From Halomontanus rarus (GTDB taxonomy: Archaea > Halobacteriota > Halobacteria > Halobacteriales > Natrialbaceae), in the NCBI RefSeq assembly GCF_029338335.1, contig NZ_CP119796.1: DNA of 64,000 nt; one strand, 5' to 3'. A program made the translations under genes and the position numbers. Of the stretch, positions 34,344 to 42,625 are shown one piece after another (position 1 is the stretch's first letter; every line of letters begins with the position of its first letter). The notes under the pieces were generated by a model. It was not told where the DNA came from and did no database searches. It saw only the letters and a program-made list of their open reading frames with translations.

Positions 34344-35187
34344 CCTGTCCGACCGAGACCTCGAGTCGCTCACAGCGGAACTCGAGGCCCTGCGCGAACG
34401 GAACGAACGCCTCGCCGAGCGCGTCGAGACGCTCGAGGACGAACTGTCGCGGACGACCGACCGCGTCGACGACCTCGAGACCGAGACCACACGAACGAGC
34501 GCAGCCGTCGACGCCGCCCACAGGCGGTCGGGCGCGAACAAATCGCGAATCGAGGAACTGCAAGCGCGAGAACTCGAGAAGGGCGCGCACCTTCGCGAGG
34601 AGAACGTCGACCACTGCGAGATCGAGGTCGACGGCGGGCAACTCGAAAAGATCGAGAAGGACGACGGCGAGCCCTACTTTCGGCTGCCCGGTTCTGCAGA
34701 TCCCTTGGGCCGCGGCGGCAACGTCGCGCTGGCTCACGGCGACCTCCTTCCCATCCAGCAACTCGCCAAAATGGACGAGGACATGCTCCGCTCGACGACC
34801 AACGCGCTCCCCTCGAGACTCGCGGCGAAACTCTGGAACGCGAGGACCGACCCCACCGTCGGCGACGACCCCTGGCAGACGGGCTGCAAGACCGTCCGCG
34901 AGTACGTCAAAGCGAGCGATCTGAAGCACTGGATCCGCCGGCAGGAACCCGGCACCAGCGACGCCTACGCGAAGAAACTCGTCTCGCGGACGATCGACGC
35001 CCTGCTGGACCTCTCGAAGAACCGGCTGGCGGTCCGCAGGAAACGCGAGCGGAAGAACGGCCTCGAGTACACGGAACGACGCGTTCTCCTCACGGCGGAC
35101 GCCGAGATTCCGGGCGAGACGGGGTCCGGCGGTTCCGGTACCGCTTCCGCGTCCCCGAAGACAACTGCCGTCCACGGTGGGGGCTGA
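34336..35187 (+). CDS. Coiled-coil plus DNA-binding-like protein, third gene of coupled operon
   Basis: A 283-residue protein. Residues 1-95 form a long coiled coil (LEALRERNERLAERVETLED and onward, with heptad spacing). A conserved globular part begins near 100 with KGAHLREENVDHCEIEVDG and continues with LARMD-type and LPSRLAAKLWNART segments. A basic region, with KHWIRRQEPG and NRLAVRRKRERKNG, resembles a winged-helix or replication-protein DNA-binding end. I recall this type as repeated in haloarchaeal integrated elements but cannot name a function. The tail is Gly/Ser rich. Confidence 0.7.
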   Translation: MGDLSDRDLESLTAELEALRERNERLAERVETLEDELSRTTDRVDDLETETTRTSAAVDAAHRRSGANKSRIEELQARELEKGAHLREENVDHCEIEVDGGQLEKIEKDDGEPYFRLPGSADPLGRGGNVALAHGDLLPIQQLAKMDEDMLRSTTNALPSRLAAKLWNARTDPTVGDDPWQTGCKTVREYVKASDLKHWIRRQEPGTSDAYAKKLVSRTIDALLDLSKNRLAVRRKRERKNGLEYTERRVLLTADAEIPGETGSGGSGTASASPKTTAVHGGG

Positions 35188-35480
35188 CCACGGACGCGTA
35201 GCACCCACCCTCGAGCGAGGTCACACGCTCAGACGGGACCACCCACTCCGATAGCGACTCTCTAGATGGGGTCGGTAGCGACGGGTCCGTCCCTCGAGCG
35301 GTCGTCGGCGGTCACGTTCGAGAGTCACGTCGGACACGCTGTCCGGAGACGTCACCTGTCCACGGACGGCTGTGCGGATCGGTATCGCCGACTCCGTGAC
35401 CGCGACCTGGCGAAATCCTGGGCGTTCGCGAGGTCCCGAGCGAGGCACACCTCGCGGACTGCTCGAGGCCGAGCCCTCGC

Positions 35481-37040
35481 TCACCGCCGGTCCGGAGACG
35501 CTCGGGACTCGTAGACGAAGCGCTCGACCGCCGCAGCCGTCTCGCAGGTCGTCCCGCGACCGGTCGCGTAGGGGCCGAGGACGACGCCAGTGAACCCGGC
35601 CGTCACCTCCGTTGCGACGTAGCGGGTCGCCGCCGAACCCAGTTCCTCGCCGTCCGCGAGGAAGCGGTACGTCTCGGCGTCGGCCGTTACGGTGAGGTCG
35701 GTCGTCGCCCCGGCCGGCGCGCGCCCGACCACCTCCGTCGCGTCACCGATGCGGAGGCGCACGAGGGCCTCTCGGCGGCCGTCGCGGCGCGTCACGCCCA
35801 CCTGATACTGGTGGCGGTCGTCGGCCACCACCGCGAGGCCGGCCTCCTCGCCAGCACCGGGGTCGAAGGCGAGCGTCGCCTCGGCGCGGCAGTCGAAGGC
35901 CGTCTGCCGCCGGCCGACGAAGGTCGCACCGGGTTCGTCGAGCGTCTCCGGCCCGCCGTGGAGTCGGAGTCCCTCCGGTCCCGTCTCGTAGCGTTCGCGG
36001 TCGGGATGGCGGCGGAACTGCCACTCGACGCCCAGTCCGTCCGCGAACGTCGTGTCGGTGCGCTCGAGGGCCGTCTCGCCCGTCCGTCGTTCGCCGGGCA
36101 GCGGACCGTCCATCTCGGCCGTGATCGGGTCCCCGCCGTTGACGACCGGCCAGCCGTCCTCCCACGAGACGGGCGCGAGGAACGTCTCGCGTCCGAGGTG
36201 GTGGAACCTCGGCCACGGACCCACCTGACGGATACCGAGACAGACGAGCCACCACTCGCCGTTGCCGTCCTGTACGAAATCGGCGTGGCCGGTGGCCCGG
36301 ATGTCCTCGCGCGGTCGGCCCCAGTGGGTGAGGACCGGGTTGTCGGGACACCCCTCGTAGGGGCCGGTCGGGTCGTCGGCGCGCGCCGCGACCACCATGT
36401 GGCCGGCGTGGGTGCCGCCCTCGGCGAGGATCAGGTAGTAGGTGCCGTCGCGTTCGTAGATGTGGGGCGCCTCGACGTAGGGGTCGCGAAACCCCGTCCA
36501 GATGGTGTGCGCGTCGCCGAGTTCGCCCGTCTCCACGTCGAGTTCGGCCTGCCGGATGGGGTTCTCCGGATCGCCGGAGTGGTAGGTGAAGTAGCAGGTG
36601 TCGCCCTCGAAGAAGAGGTCGGGATCGATGCCCGGCGCGTCCACCCACGTCGGGTCGGACCACTCGCCGGAAGACTCCCTTCGGTCGTCCTCCGAGCCCG
36701 CACTCGCTCCGCTCGCGCGGACGCCGGCCGGATCGTCGGCGGTGACGACGAAGTGGCCGTCGCCGCTGACGTTCGTGGTGACGAGGTAGAACGTGCCGTC
36801 GTGGTGGCGCAGCGTCGGCGCGTAGATGCCGGCGGACGCGCCGGCGTCGTGGACGGCGAGTTGGGACTCGCGAGTGAGCGCATGGCCGATCGGCTCCCAG
36901 TCGGCGAGGTTCTCGCTCCGGTAGAGCGGGACGCCGGGGACGTACTCGAAGGAACTGGTGGCGAGATAGAACGTCCCGTCGGCGCGACAGATCGTGGGGT
37001 CGGGGTGGAATCCCGGTAGCACGGGGTTTTCGTACTGCAT
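35481..37040 (-). CDS. GH43-family beta-xylosidase / arabinofuranosidase
   Basis: A 519-residue glycosidase with the five-bladed GH43 fold. The general base is D14 (HPDPTI), the pKa-modulating Asp is D139 (GIDPDLFF) and the acid is E190 (YVEAPHIY). A C-terminal beta-sandwich (about 330-510) of the kind in GH43 xylosidases follows. There is no signal peptide, so it would act in the cytoplasm on imported xylo-oligosaccharides or arabinosides. A low-complexity Ser/Gly/Asp/Arg insert (about 108-126) sits inside the catalytic domain before the D139 strand. The start is the ATG giving MQYENPVLPG. Confidence 0.93.
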   Translation of the reverse strand: MQYENPVLPGFHPDPTICRADGTFYLATSSFEYVPGVPLYRSENLADWEPIGHALTRESQLAVHDAGASAGIYAPTLRHHDGTFYLVTTNVSGDGHFVVTADDPAGVRASGASAGSEDDRRESSGEWSDPTWVDAPGIDPDLFFEGDTCYFTYHSGDPENPIRQAELDVETGELGDAHTIWTGFRDPYVEAPHIYERDGTYYLILAEGGTHAGHMVVAARADDPTGPYEGCPDNPVLTHWGRPREDIRATGHADFVQDGNGEWWLVCLGIRQVGPWPRFHHLGRETFLAPVSWEDGWPVVNGGDPITAEMDGPLPGERRTGETALERTDTTFADGLGVEWQFRRHPDRERYETGPEGLRLHGGPETLDEPGATFVGRRQTAFDCRAEATLAFDPGAGEEAGLAVVADDRHQYQVGVTRRDGRREALVRLRIGDATEVVGRAPAGATTDLTVTADAETYRFLADGEELGSAATRYVATEVTAGFTGVVLGPYATGRGTTCETAAAVERFVYESRASPDRR

Positions 37041-37379
37041 GGACGGACCGTCTCGCGAAGAGGTGTTCACGCTGTTGGTTCCTCCGGTCCGTCGTGTCCG
37101 CACTCTCCGTCCAGCGAAGAGGGCCAAACGACGAACCGTTGTCAATCGGCACCTCGATTCCGCCGTTTCGGCTGCTTCAACTGGAGTTCTGCGTGCGGAA
37201 GCGAAAGCGGATGCACTGTGATTCTCTCGTGAGTGGAGTCCGTCGTCGCTCACCGCCGGTCACCTCCCGACTGTCGGGATCCGATCAAGTATGACATGTC
37301 ATATATCGGTCGTGGAAGACGTGGGAAGCGGTCAAAAGCAGCGCTTTGCTTATACCCGCTACTGACCCATCTACGACAG
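37041..37379. other. Intergenic region with a 14-bp palindrome
   Basis: This 339-base divergent gap between the xylosidase and the zinc-ribbon gene has no gene. It contains the perfect palindrome TATGACATGTCATA at 37290-37303, next to a TATATC stretch; it may bind a dimeric regulator. A TATA-like GCTTATAC near 37347 serves the zinc-ribbon gene. Confidence 0.55.
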
Positions 37380-37586
37380 ATGAACAGCGAAGATGGGGAA
37401 AGCCGGAAGCTGGTCGTCTGCGTCGATTGCGGATCAGCGTACGCGGCACACGAGCGACCGGATGGGACGTACTTTCCGGTCGGACGTCCGAGCGGATGCT
37501 CGTGTGGAGGAACAATATTTGATCCAGTGGATTCAGAGACGATTCTCGAGTACGATGAGAGCGACCAAACGAGTCGAGACGAGTGA
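37380..37586 (+). CDS. 68-residue zinc-ribbon protein
   Basis: Starts MNSEDGESRKLVVCVDCG. Four cysteines, 14, 17, 40 and 42, in CVDC and CSCG form a zinc ribbon with a non-standard C-x-C second half. The C-terminal part is acidic (ETILEYDESDQT). Haloarchaea have many such stand-alone ribbons, of unknown function. The ATG lies about 27 bases after a TATA-like box, as expected for a leaderless gene, and longer upstream codons are not needed. Confidence 0.75.
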   Translation: MNSEDGESRKLVVCVDCGSAYAAHERPDGTYFPVGRPSGCSCGGTIFDPVDSETILEYDESDQTSRDE

Positions 37587-37971
37587 ATAGTACCGCTCGA
37601 GAACCGTTTTCTCACGCCGACCCACCCCTTCGGTTCGCGTGGAATTCTCAGACTGTGAGACAATCTGTTCTTTCTTCTCGAGTAACTGCTTGAGCAACGT
37701 CACAGGATTCACCTCCGTAGATATCCGACAGCGAAAATCGCAGGGTGTGAAGAGGGGGCGTTCGACGACGTGACGGACACCGAAAGCAGAGAGCGAAGTT
37801 CGAAACGGAACTCTGCCGATCTCGAGCGGTAGCGCCGCTCACGAAGGACTGTACGTAGAACTCCTAAATCGATGTTTTCGCACGAGCACGATGGGATTTA
37901 AACCACGGTCGCAGCGAGCTGCTCCCTGATTCGAATCCTGTGCCGTTACTGCTCACAGCGTTCGCAGAGAA
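37587..37971. other. Spacer between zinc-ribbon gene and tRNA-Arg
   Basis: No protein gene is supported here. Besides the tRNA-like fragment the stretch has somewhat lower GC than the surrounding genes and many short inverted sequences, which would suit the scar of a past integration. Confidence 0.4.
37886..37946 (-). other. Degenerate tRNA-like fragment beside tRNA-Arg
   Basis: On the plus strand GCACGATGGGATT is identical to the 3' end of the neighbouring tRNA-Arg (T-arm plus acceptor, complement) and is followed by AAACCACG, a mutated T-loop region. GATTCGAATCC occurs again about 25 bases on. The rest cannot fold into a full tRNA. It looks like a partial copy of the tRNA 3' end, of the kind left by integrases. 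Confidence 0.5.
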
Positions 37972-38046
37972 CGGGCACGATGGGATTCGAACCCACGACC
38001 GTCGGATTAGAAGTCCGACGCTCTATCCGGACTGAGCTACGTGCCC
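37972..38046 (-). tRNA. tRNA-Arg (anticodon TCT)
   Basis: The minus strand gives a full cloverleaf. The acceptor GGGCACG pairs with CGTGCCC, a D-arm carries TAGCTCAG, and the anticodon stem GTCGGA/TCCGAC encloses CTTCTAA with TCT as anticodon. The variable loop is short and the T-arm contains GGTTCGAATCC. The discriminator is G, and the CCA end is not encoded. Length is 75 bases including the discriminator. No intron is seen. It decodes AGA arginine codons. Confidence 0.95.
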
Positions 38047-38115
38047 TCGAGTGCCTACTCATCGGTGGACCGGTATAAGCAGTTGGGATTCGTGTGTGTG
38101 TGTGTCCGCGATTAC

Positions 38116-38493
38116 TCACCCGTCGAACCGGTACAGCGACGTCACGTACGGCAGTCGGTTGATCAGCCAGATCGAGATCGGAAGCCCGACGACGGTCACG
38201 GCCAGCAGCGCCGCGAGGTTCGCCCAGAGGAAGCTGAGCCACCAGCCGACGAGGACGAAGTAGATCGCTCGAACGACGAGCGAGGGTTGGCCGCGTGCGG
38301 CCACCGGGTCGACGAGCGATCGCGGCTCTTTCAGCGTGAGGACCGTCGGCACCAGGTTGATCAGCTTGATCCCGATCGGTAACAGGACGACCGTGACGTT
38401 CAGCAGCCACGCGACGTTGATCACGATGGGCGTCAGCCACCAGCCGACGAAGACGAACCAGATCGCGCGGACGAACAGTGATCGCTGGGTCAT
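38116..38493 (-). CDS. YccF-domain membrane protein
   Basis: A 125-residue integral membrane protein made of two copies of the YccF motif. The pattern VRAIWFVFVGWWLTPI with GIKLINLVP is followed by VRAIYFVLVGWWLSFLW with WLINRLPYV. Four hydrophobic segments result. YccF proteins occur in bacteria and haloarchaea; function is unknown. I use the ATG giving MTQRSLFVRAI, which begins right before the first helix. It lies 69 bases downstream of the tRNA 5' end on the same strand. Confidence 0.9.
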   Translation of the reverse strand: MTQRSLFVRAIWFVFVGWWLTPIVINVAWLLNVTVVLLPIGIKLINLVPTVLTLKEPRSLVDPVAARGQPSLVVRAIYFVLVGWWLSFLWANLAALLAVTVVGLPISIWLINRLPYVTSLYRFDG

Positions 38494-38678
38494 ACCCGTC
38501 CGGATGCAGTCGAAACCGATAACGGCAGCGACAGCGCCCGAATCGTGATCTCTCACGCACACGATCGCACCGACCGTTCGCACTCGACTCGAGACCGCCG
38601 TAAAGACGGCCGCCGGACCCGACCGACACGAAAGACACAGTCCTTATGCACCCGACACCTGTATTCGACGCTACTACA

Positions 38679-39314
38679 ATGCACGTCATCGGAACGGTCG
38701 GACTCCCCGGCAGCGGGAAGGGCGAAGCCGCCACGGTCGCACGCGAGGAGGGCATTCCGGTGGTGACGATGGGCGACGTCGTCCGACAGGAGACCGCGGA
38801 CCGCGGGCTCGACCCCGCGAAGGACCACGGCACCGTCGCCCAGACCCTCCGCGAGGAGAACGGGCCGGCGGCCATCGCCGAACGCTCGCTCCCGATGATC
38901 GAGGACCGCCTCGAGGACCACGATACGGTGCTCGTCGACGGCCTCCGTTCGGACGTCGAAGTCGAGCGCTTCGAGGAACGCTTCGGCGACTGGTTCACTC
39001 TGCTGAGTATCGAAGCGCCGTTCGAGGTCCGACGCGAGCGGATCGACGCCCGCGGGCGCGACGCTAGCGAGGCCGACGGCGGCGAGGGACTCGCCGTCCG
39101 CGACGAACGCGAACTCGGCTTCGGCATGGGCGAGGCCATGGACCAGGCCGACGTCATCCTCGAGAACACGGACACGCTCGAGGCGTTTCACGATCGCGTC
39201 CGGACGGTTATTCGAGAGGGGCCGGATTTCGAGGGAGAGGTCGACTCCGAAACCGATCTCGACTCCGACTCCACCGGCGACTCCGAGACGCAGGTCCAGG
39301 GACGGAATTCGTAA
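38679..39314 (+). CDS. P-loop nucleotide kinase, dephospho-CoA-kinase-like
   Basis: A 211-residue protein starting MHVIGTVGLPGSGKGEA with Walker A GLPGSGKG at 8-15. It has the nucleotide-kinase layout: VVTMGDVVRQETADRG, VDGLRSDVEVERF as the Walker-B-like strand, and the ERIDARGRD lid. Archaeal relatives are annotated as dephospho-CoA kinase-like or as gene partners of a small RNA-binding protein, which is next here. Thus it may finish CoA synthesis. An acidic Asp/Ser/Thr tail ends the protein. The start is set by the Walker A distance. Confidence 0.88.
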   Translation: MHVIGTVGLPGSGKGEAATVAREEGIPVVTMGDVVRQETADRGLDPAKDHGTVAQTLREENGPAAIAERSLPMIEDRLEDHDTVLVDGLRSDVEVERFEERFGDWFTLLSIEAPFEVRRERIDARGRDASEADGGEGLAVRDERELGFGMGEAMDQADVILENTDTLEAFHDRVRTVIREGPDFEGEVDSETDLDSDSTGDSETQVQGRNS

Positions 39315-39357
39315 CCGCGAGAGACGACTGACATCCACAGCACACCACAATCGACCT

Positions 39358-39774
39358 ATGACAGACATCTACCGCGTCGACGTCGAAATCACGGCACCGG
39401 TCTTCGACACCGAGGTTACCGCTCGCGTGGCCGACGCCATCGCGAACGTCTTCCCCAACGCCGACCTCGAGGAATCACACGGCGAGATCCGAGCGACCGC
39501 CCACTCGCTCGAGCACTTCTCCGACCTGCTCCACCGCCAGGAAATCCTCGACACGGCCCGCGGCGAGTTCTTCGGGAACCGCGAGGGCGACGACACCTTC
39601 ACGTTCGCACTGAAGAAACAGGCGGCCTTCGAGGATCGCGTGAACTTCTCGGTCGGCGAACCCGACGAACTCGGCGAGATCGCCGTTCGCGTCCGCGTGC
39701 AGGAACCGACGCTCGAGGAGTACGTCGATCACGTCGCCCCGCCGACCGAAGACGGGCGACCGATCGAACCCTGA
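39358..39774 (+). CDS. RNA-binding protein of the archaeal PF01877 (DUF54) family
   Basis: A 138-residue archaeal protein with the pattern IYRVDVEITAPVFDTEVTA at the start, then HSLEHFSDLLHRQEILDTAR and the C-terminal FALKKQAAFEDRVNFS followed by GEIAVRVRV. These are family hallmarks. The family is thought to bind RNA and to be linked to the exosome; direct proof is lacking as far as I know. It follows the kinase by 43 bases on the same strand, a conserved archaeal pairing. Confidence 0.88.
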   Translation: MTDIYRVDVEITAPVFDTEVTARVADAIANVFPNADLEESHGEIRATAHSLEHFSDLLHRQEILDTARGEFFGNREGDDTFTFALKKQAAFEDRVNFSVGEPDELGEIAVRVRVQEPTLEEYVDHVAPPTEDGRPIEP

Positions 39775-39778
39775 AACC

Positions 39779-40771
39779 TTATTCTCCGCAGCGGTCGGCG
39801 TCCTCGAGCAACGCCTCGCCGTCGTCCCACCGGTCGTCGGCGGTCGCATCGTCGCCGTCACTGGCCGCCGTCGCGCTGTCGACGTACGCGGTGGCCGCCG
39901 ATTCGAGGGTCGTACTCCGACAGGAGGCCGTCTCGAAGTGATCAACGAGTCCGTCCGGTGCGTCCGTTCGGCCCGCCTCGACCGCTCCGCTCGCATCCTC
40001 AAACGCGCCTCGAGCGGTTTCGAACTCCCCCTTCGCGGGCTTGTACCCTCCCTCCTCGAACGCGTGCTTGCCCGCGTCGAGGTGTTCGTACCCGGTCACG
40101 ATCGACGCGAAGCCGGTTTCGAGCGCTTCGAGGCCGTCGAGAACCGTCGACAGCGTCTCCGCACCGGCCTCGAGATCGGCGATCGCCACTGTGTCGCGCG
40201 ATTCGAGGCGTTCTCGGTCGAGTTCCTCGAGCGTCTCGAACGCGGGCTCGAGTCGGTCGCGAGCGGCTTCGGTGTCGCGTTGCTGGTCATCCAGACTCGC
40301 CCGTGCCGCCTCGAATTCCCGTGCCTCGATATCGCTCTGGATCGTCTCGAGGTCGGCTTCGAGGTCACCGTCCGCGACCGTCTCGGTGACGTCGGTCAGT
40401 CGAGCGAGGACGTCGGCGTACGATCGCAGTTCCGCGACGTCCTCGCGCCCGTCGTCGGTCGCCTCCGCGGTTGCTGACTCGAGGTGCTCGCGCCCGTCGT
40501 CGATCCGTTCGGTGGGTTCGCCCGCGTCGAAGTCGACGTTTTCCGGATCCTCGAGTTGCGATTCGACCGCCTGTAGCGACGCCGCAGCCTTGTTGAGGCT
40601 GCCCACGGCGCGTCGAATGTCGCGGTCGGCCTGCCGTTGCGCTTCCGAGTCGAAGTTGTCTGCCGGTTCGACGGCGTCTTCGTCGTCCATTCCGGGGACG
40701 CTGTCGAGACAGCCCGCGAGAGTTGCCGAGCCGAGACCGACGAAGAGAGTGAGATAGGTTCGCCTGTTCAT
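39779..40771 (-). CDS. Tat/lipobox lipoprotein with helical repeats
   Basis: A 330-residue protein with a twin-arginine start and lipobox (MNRRTYLTLFVGLGSATLAG, Cys 21). The rest is strongly helical and acidic: tandem amphipathic segments such as ADRDIRRAVGSLNKAAASLQ, VTETVADGDLEADLETIQ and EALETGFASIVTGYEHL. Seven-residue spacings give a coiled or helical-bundle shape. There is no catalytic motif. It is probably anchored to the outer membrane leaflet and acts in binding. It is convergent with the RNA-binding gene (four-base gap). Confidence 0.85.
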   Translation of the reverse strand: MNRRTYLTLFVGLGSATLAGCLDSVPGMDDEDAVEPADNFDSEAQRQADRDIRRAVGSLNKAAASLQAVESQLEDPENVDFDAGEPTERIDDGREHLESATAEATDDGREDVAELRSYADVLARLTDVTETVADGDLEADLETIQSDIEAREFEAARASLDDQQRDTEAARDRLEPAFETLEELDRERLESRDTVAIADLEAGAETLSTVLDGLEALETGFASIVTGYEHLDAGKHAFEEGGYKPAKGEFETARGAFEDASGAVEAGRTDAPDGLVDHFETASCRSTTLESAATAYVDSATAASDGDDATADDRWDDGEALLEDADRCGE

Positions 40772-40920
40772 AGGACATACTGAGAGTTCGTCCTGATGAA
40801 CGTTCGGGCCGACTGTCAGTCGCGTGGCGACTCGGTGGCGTGGTGATGTGGTGAACGCACTCGAAGGCCGAGTGTACGAAAAGCGATCTCGAACGCCTCG
40901 TCGCGGCTATGACCGTCCGA

Positions 40921-42321
40921 TCAGTCGCCGAACGGACCCATACCGCCCATGCCGCCGCCACCGCCACCGCCGCCTTGCTGTTGCATCTGCTTCATCATCC
41001 GCTGCATCTCCTGTTCGGAGCCCATGCCCTGGAACTGCTTGATGGTGCGTTCCATCATCTTGAACTGCTGGAGGAGTTCGCGGACCTGCTCTTCGCTGGT
41101 GCCCGAGCCGCGGGCGATGCGCTCGATCTGACTGGCGCCGATCGCGCGGGGATACTCCTTCTCGGCGTCGGTCATCGAGTCCATGATGTACTCGAAGGTG
41201 CGCATGCGCTCTTGGGTGACGTCCATCGCGTCGTCGGGCAGCTGGTCTTTGATCCCGCCGCCGAAGCCGGGGATCATGTCCATCACCTGGTCGAGCGGCC
41301 CCATGTTGTTCATCGCCTCCATCTGCTTTTGCATGTCGTTGAGCGTGAACTGGCCCGTGAGCATGTCTTCGGGGTCCCAGTCCTCCTCCTCGGTCTGGGT
41401 CTGCTCCATCGCGCGCTCGACGCGCTCGGCCAGCTGGCCGAGATCGCCCATCCCCAGCAGTCGAGAGATGAACCCCTCGGGTTCGAAACGTTCGACGTCC
41501 TCGACTTCCTCCCCGGTCCCGAGGAAGGCGATCGAAGAGTCCGTCTGATCCACCGCGGTGAGGGCACCCCCACCCTTCGCGGTCCCGTCTAACTTCGTGA
41601 TGGCGACGCCGTCGATCCCGATCGACTCGTCGAACTGTTGGGCCTGCTCCTTCGCGCCCTGCCCGATCGCCGCGTCGAGAACCAGCAGCGAGGTATCGGG
41701 CTGGACGACGTCGTCGATCTGCTCGATCTCGGCGATCAGGTCGTCCTCCAGCGCGTGGCGACCGGCGGTGTCGACGATGTGAACGTCGGCGTCGCTGGTG
41801 GCCTCGAGGCCGTCGCGGGCGATCTGGACGGGATCGTCGCCGTCGGGGTCGCCGTAGAAGTCGACCTCGGCGCGTTCGCACATCTGCTTGGCCTGGTCGT
41901 AGGCGCCGGGCCGGAAGGTGTCCGTCTGAATGACCGCCGGCTGGAGGCCCTTCGTCGAGAACCACCACGCCATCTTCGCGGACGTGGTCGTCTTCCCGGA
42001 CCCCTGGAGGCCCGCGAGCAGGATGGTCTGTTCTTCCAGCGGGAGGTCGGTCGACTCGCCGATCAGGTCGACGAGTTCCTCGTAGACGATCCGCAGGACG
42101 AAGTCCCGCGCGGGAGTCCCGGAGGGGGGTTCCTCCTCCAGAGCGCGGGTCTTGATGCTGTCCGAGAGGTCCATCACGAGCGAGACGTCGACGTCGGCGG
42201 AGAGCAGCGAGCGCTGGATCTCCTTGACGACCTCCTCGACGTCTTCCTCGCTGATTCGTGACTTCCCGCGGAGTTTGTCGAGCGTGCCCCGCAGAGAACT
42301 GCCGAGATCGTCGAGTACCAT
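40921..42321 (-). CDS. ffh: Signal recognition particle protein SRP54
   Basis: GTPase of the SRP that targets nascent membrane and secreted proteins. The 466-residue protein has the N domain (1-95, starting MVLDDLGSSLRGTLDKLRGK), the G1 loop GLQGSGKTTT (104-113), VDTAGRH, TKLDGTAKGG and the methionine-rich M domain (about 300-440) that binds 7S RNA and signal peptides. It ends in a Gly-Gly-Gly/Met tail (GGGGGGGGMGGMGPFGD). The start is the ATG of the conserved N domain. In haloarchaea most secretion is Tat-based, but SRP still serves membrane proteins. Confidence 0.97.
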   Translation of the reverse strand: MVLDDLGSSLRGTLDKLRGKSRISEEDVEEVVKEIQRSLLSADVDVSLVMDLSDSIKTRALEEEPPSGTPARDFVLRIVYEELVDLIGESTDLPLEEQTILLAGLQGSGKTTTSAKMAWWFSTKGLQPAVIQTDTFRPGAYDQAKQMCERAEVDFYGDPDGDDPVQIARDGLEATSDADVHIVDTAGRHALEDDLIAEIEQIDDVVQPDTSLLVLDAAIGQGAKEQAQQFDESIGIDGVAITKLDGTAKGGGALTAVDQTDSSIAFLGTGEEVEDVERFEPEGFISRLLGMGDLGQLAERVERAMEQTQTEEEDWDPEDMLTGQFTLNDMQKQMEAMNNMGPLDQVMDMIPGFGGGIKDQLPDDAMDVTQERMRTFEYIMDSMTDAEKEYPRAIGASQIERIARGSGTSEEQVRELLQQFKMMERTIKQFQGMGSEQEMQRMMKQMQQQGGGGGGGGMGGMGPFGD

Positions 42322-42454
42322 TTGCTCGGTGTACGAGACGGGAGCGTTAAAGGCTTTTTCTCGGGCGCCAGCGGGGTCGTTTCTCGAGTCTGCCCGGAGA
42401 CCGTCTCGAGCGGTCGGTCCTCGCTTCTCGAGTCCGCGGTGAGGTCGTTGTGAC

Positions 42455-42534
42455 GGTGGCAGTGACGGTCCGTGAACGGGCGGTGGCAGCGATGGTCGTG
42501 AACGGGCGGTGGCAGTGACGGTCCGTGAACGCAC
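42455..42534 (+). repeat. 27-bp tandem repeat upstream of the AEC transporter
   Basis: Three units of 27, 26 and 27 bases start at 42455, 42482 and 42508. Each begins GGTGGCAG and contains GGTC(C)GTGAACG. A partial fourth copy follows. They lie in the gap between SRP54 and the AEC gene, about 90-170 bases before the ATG. They may be regulator sites or a minisatellite. Confidence 0.8.
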
Positions 42535-42625
42535 GACCGCAGTGACGATCACGGAGGTAACGGGATCGCCGGCAGCCCGCTCCGCGAACAGAACGCTCAA
42601 ACGTCCCAGTCGTCTGCCCGAGTGC

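Noticed and set aside
37886..37946. A second functional tRNA gene
   Set aside because: Only about 60 bases, the T-loop is mutated and no acceptor or anticodon stem can be formed.
38093..38106. GT dinucleotide run near the tRNA
   Set aside because: Only a few units long and without further structure; not worth a separate feature.
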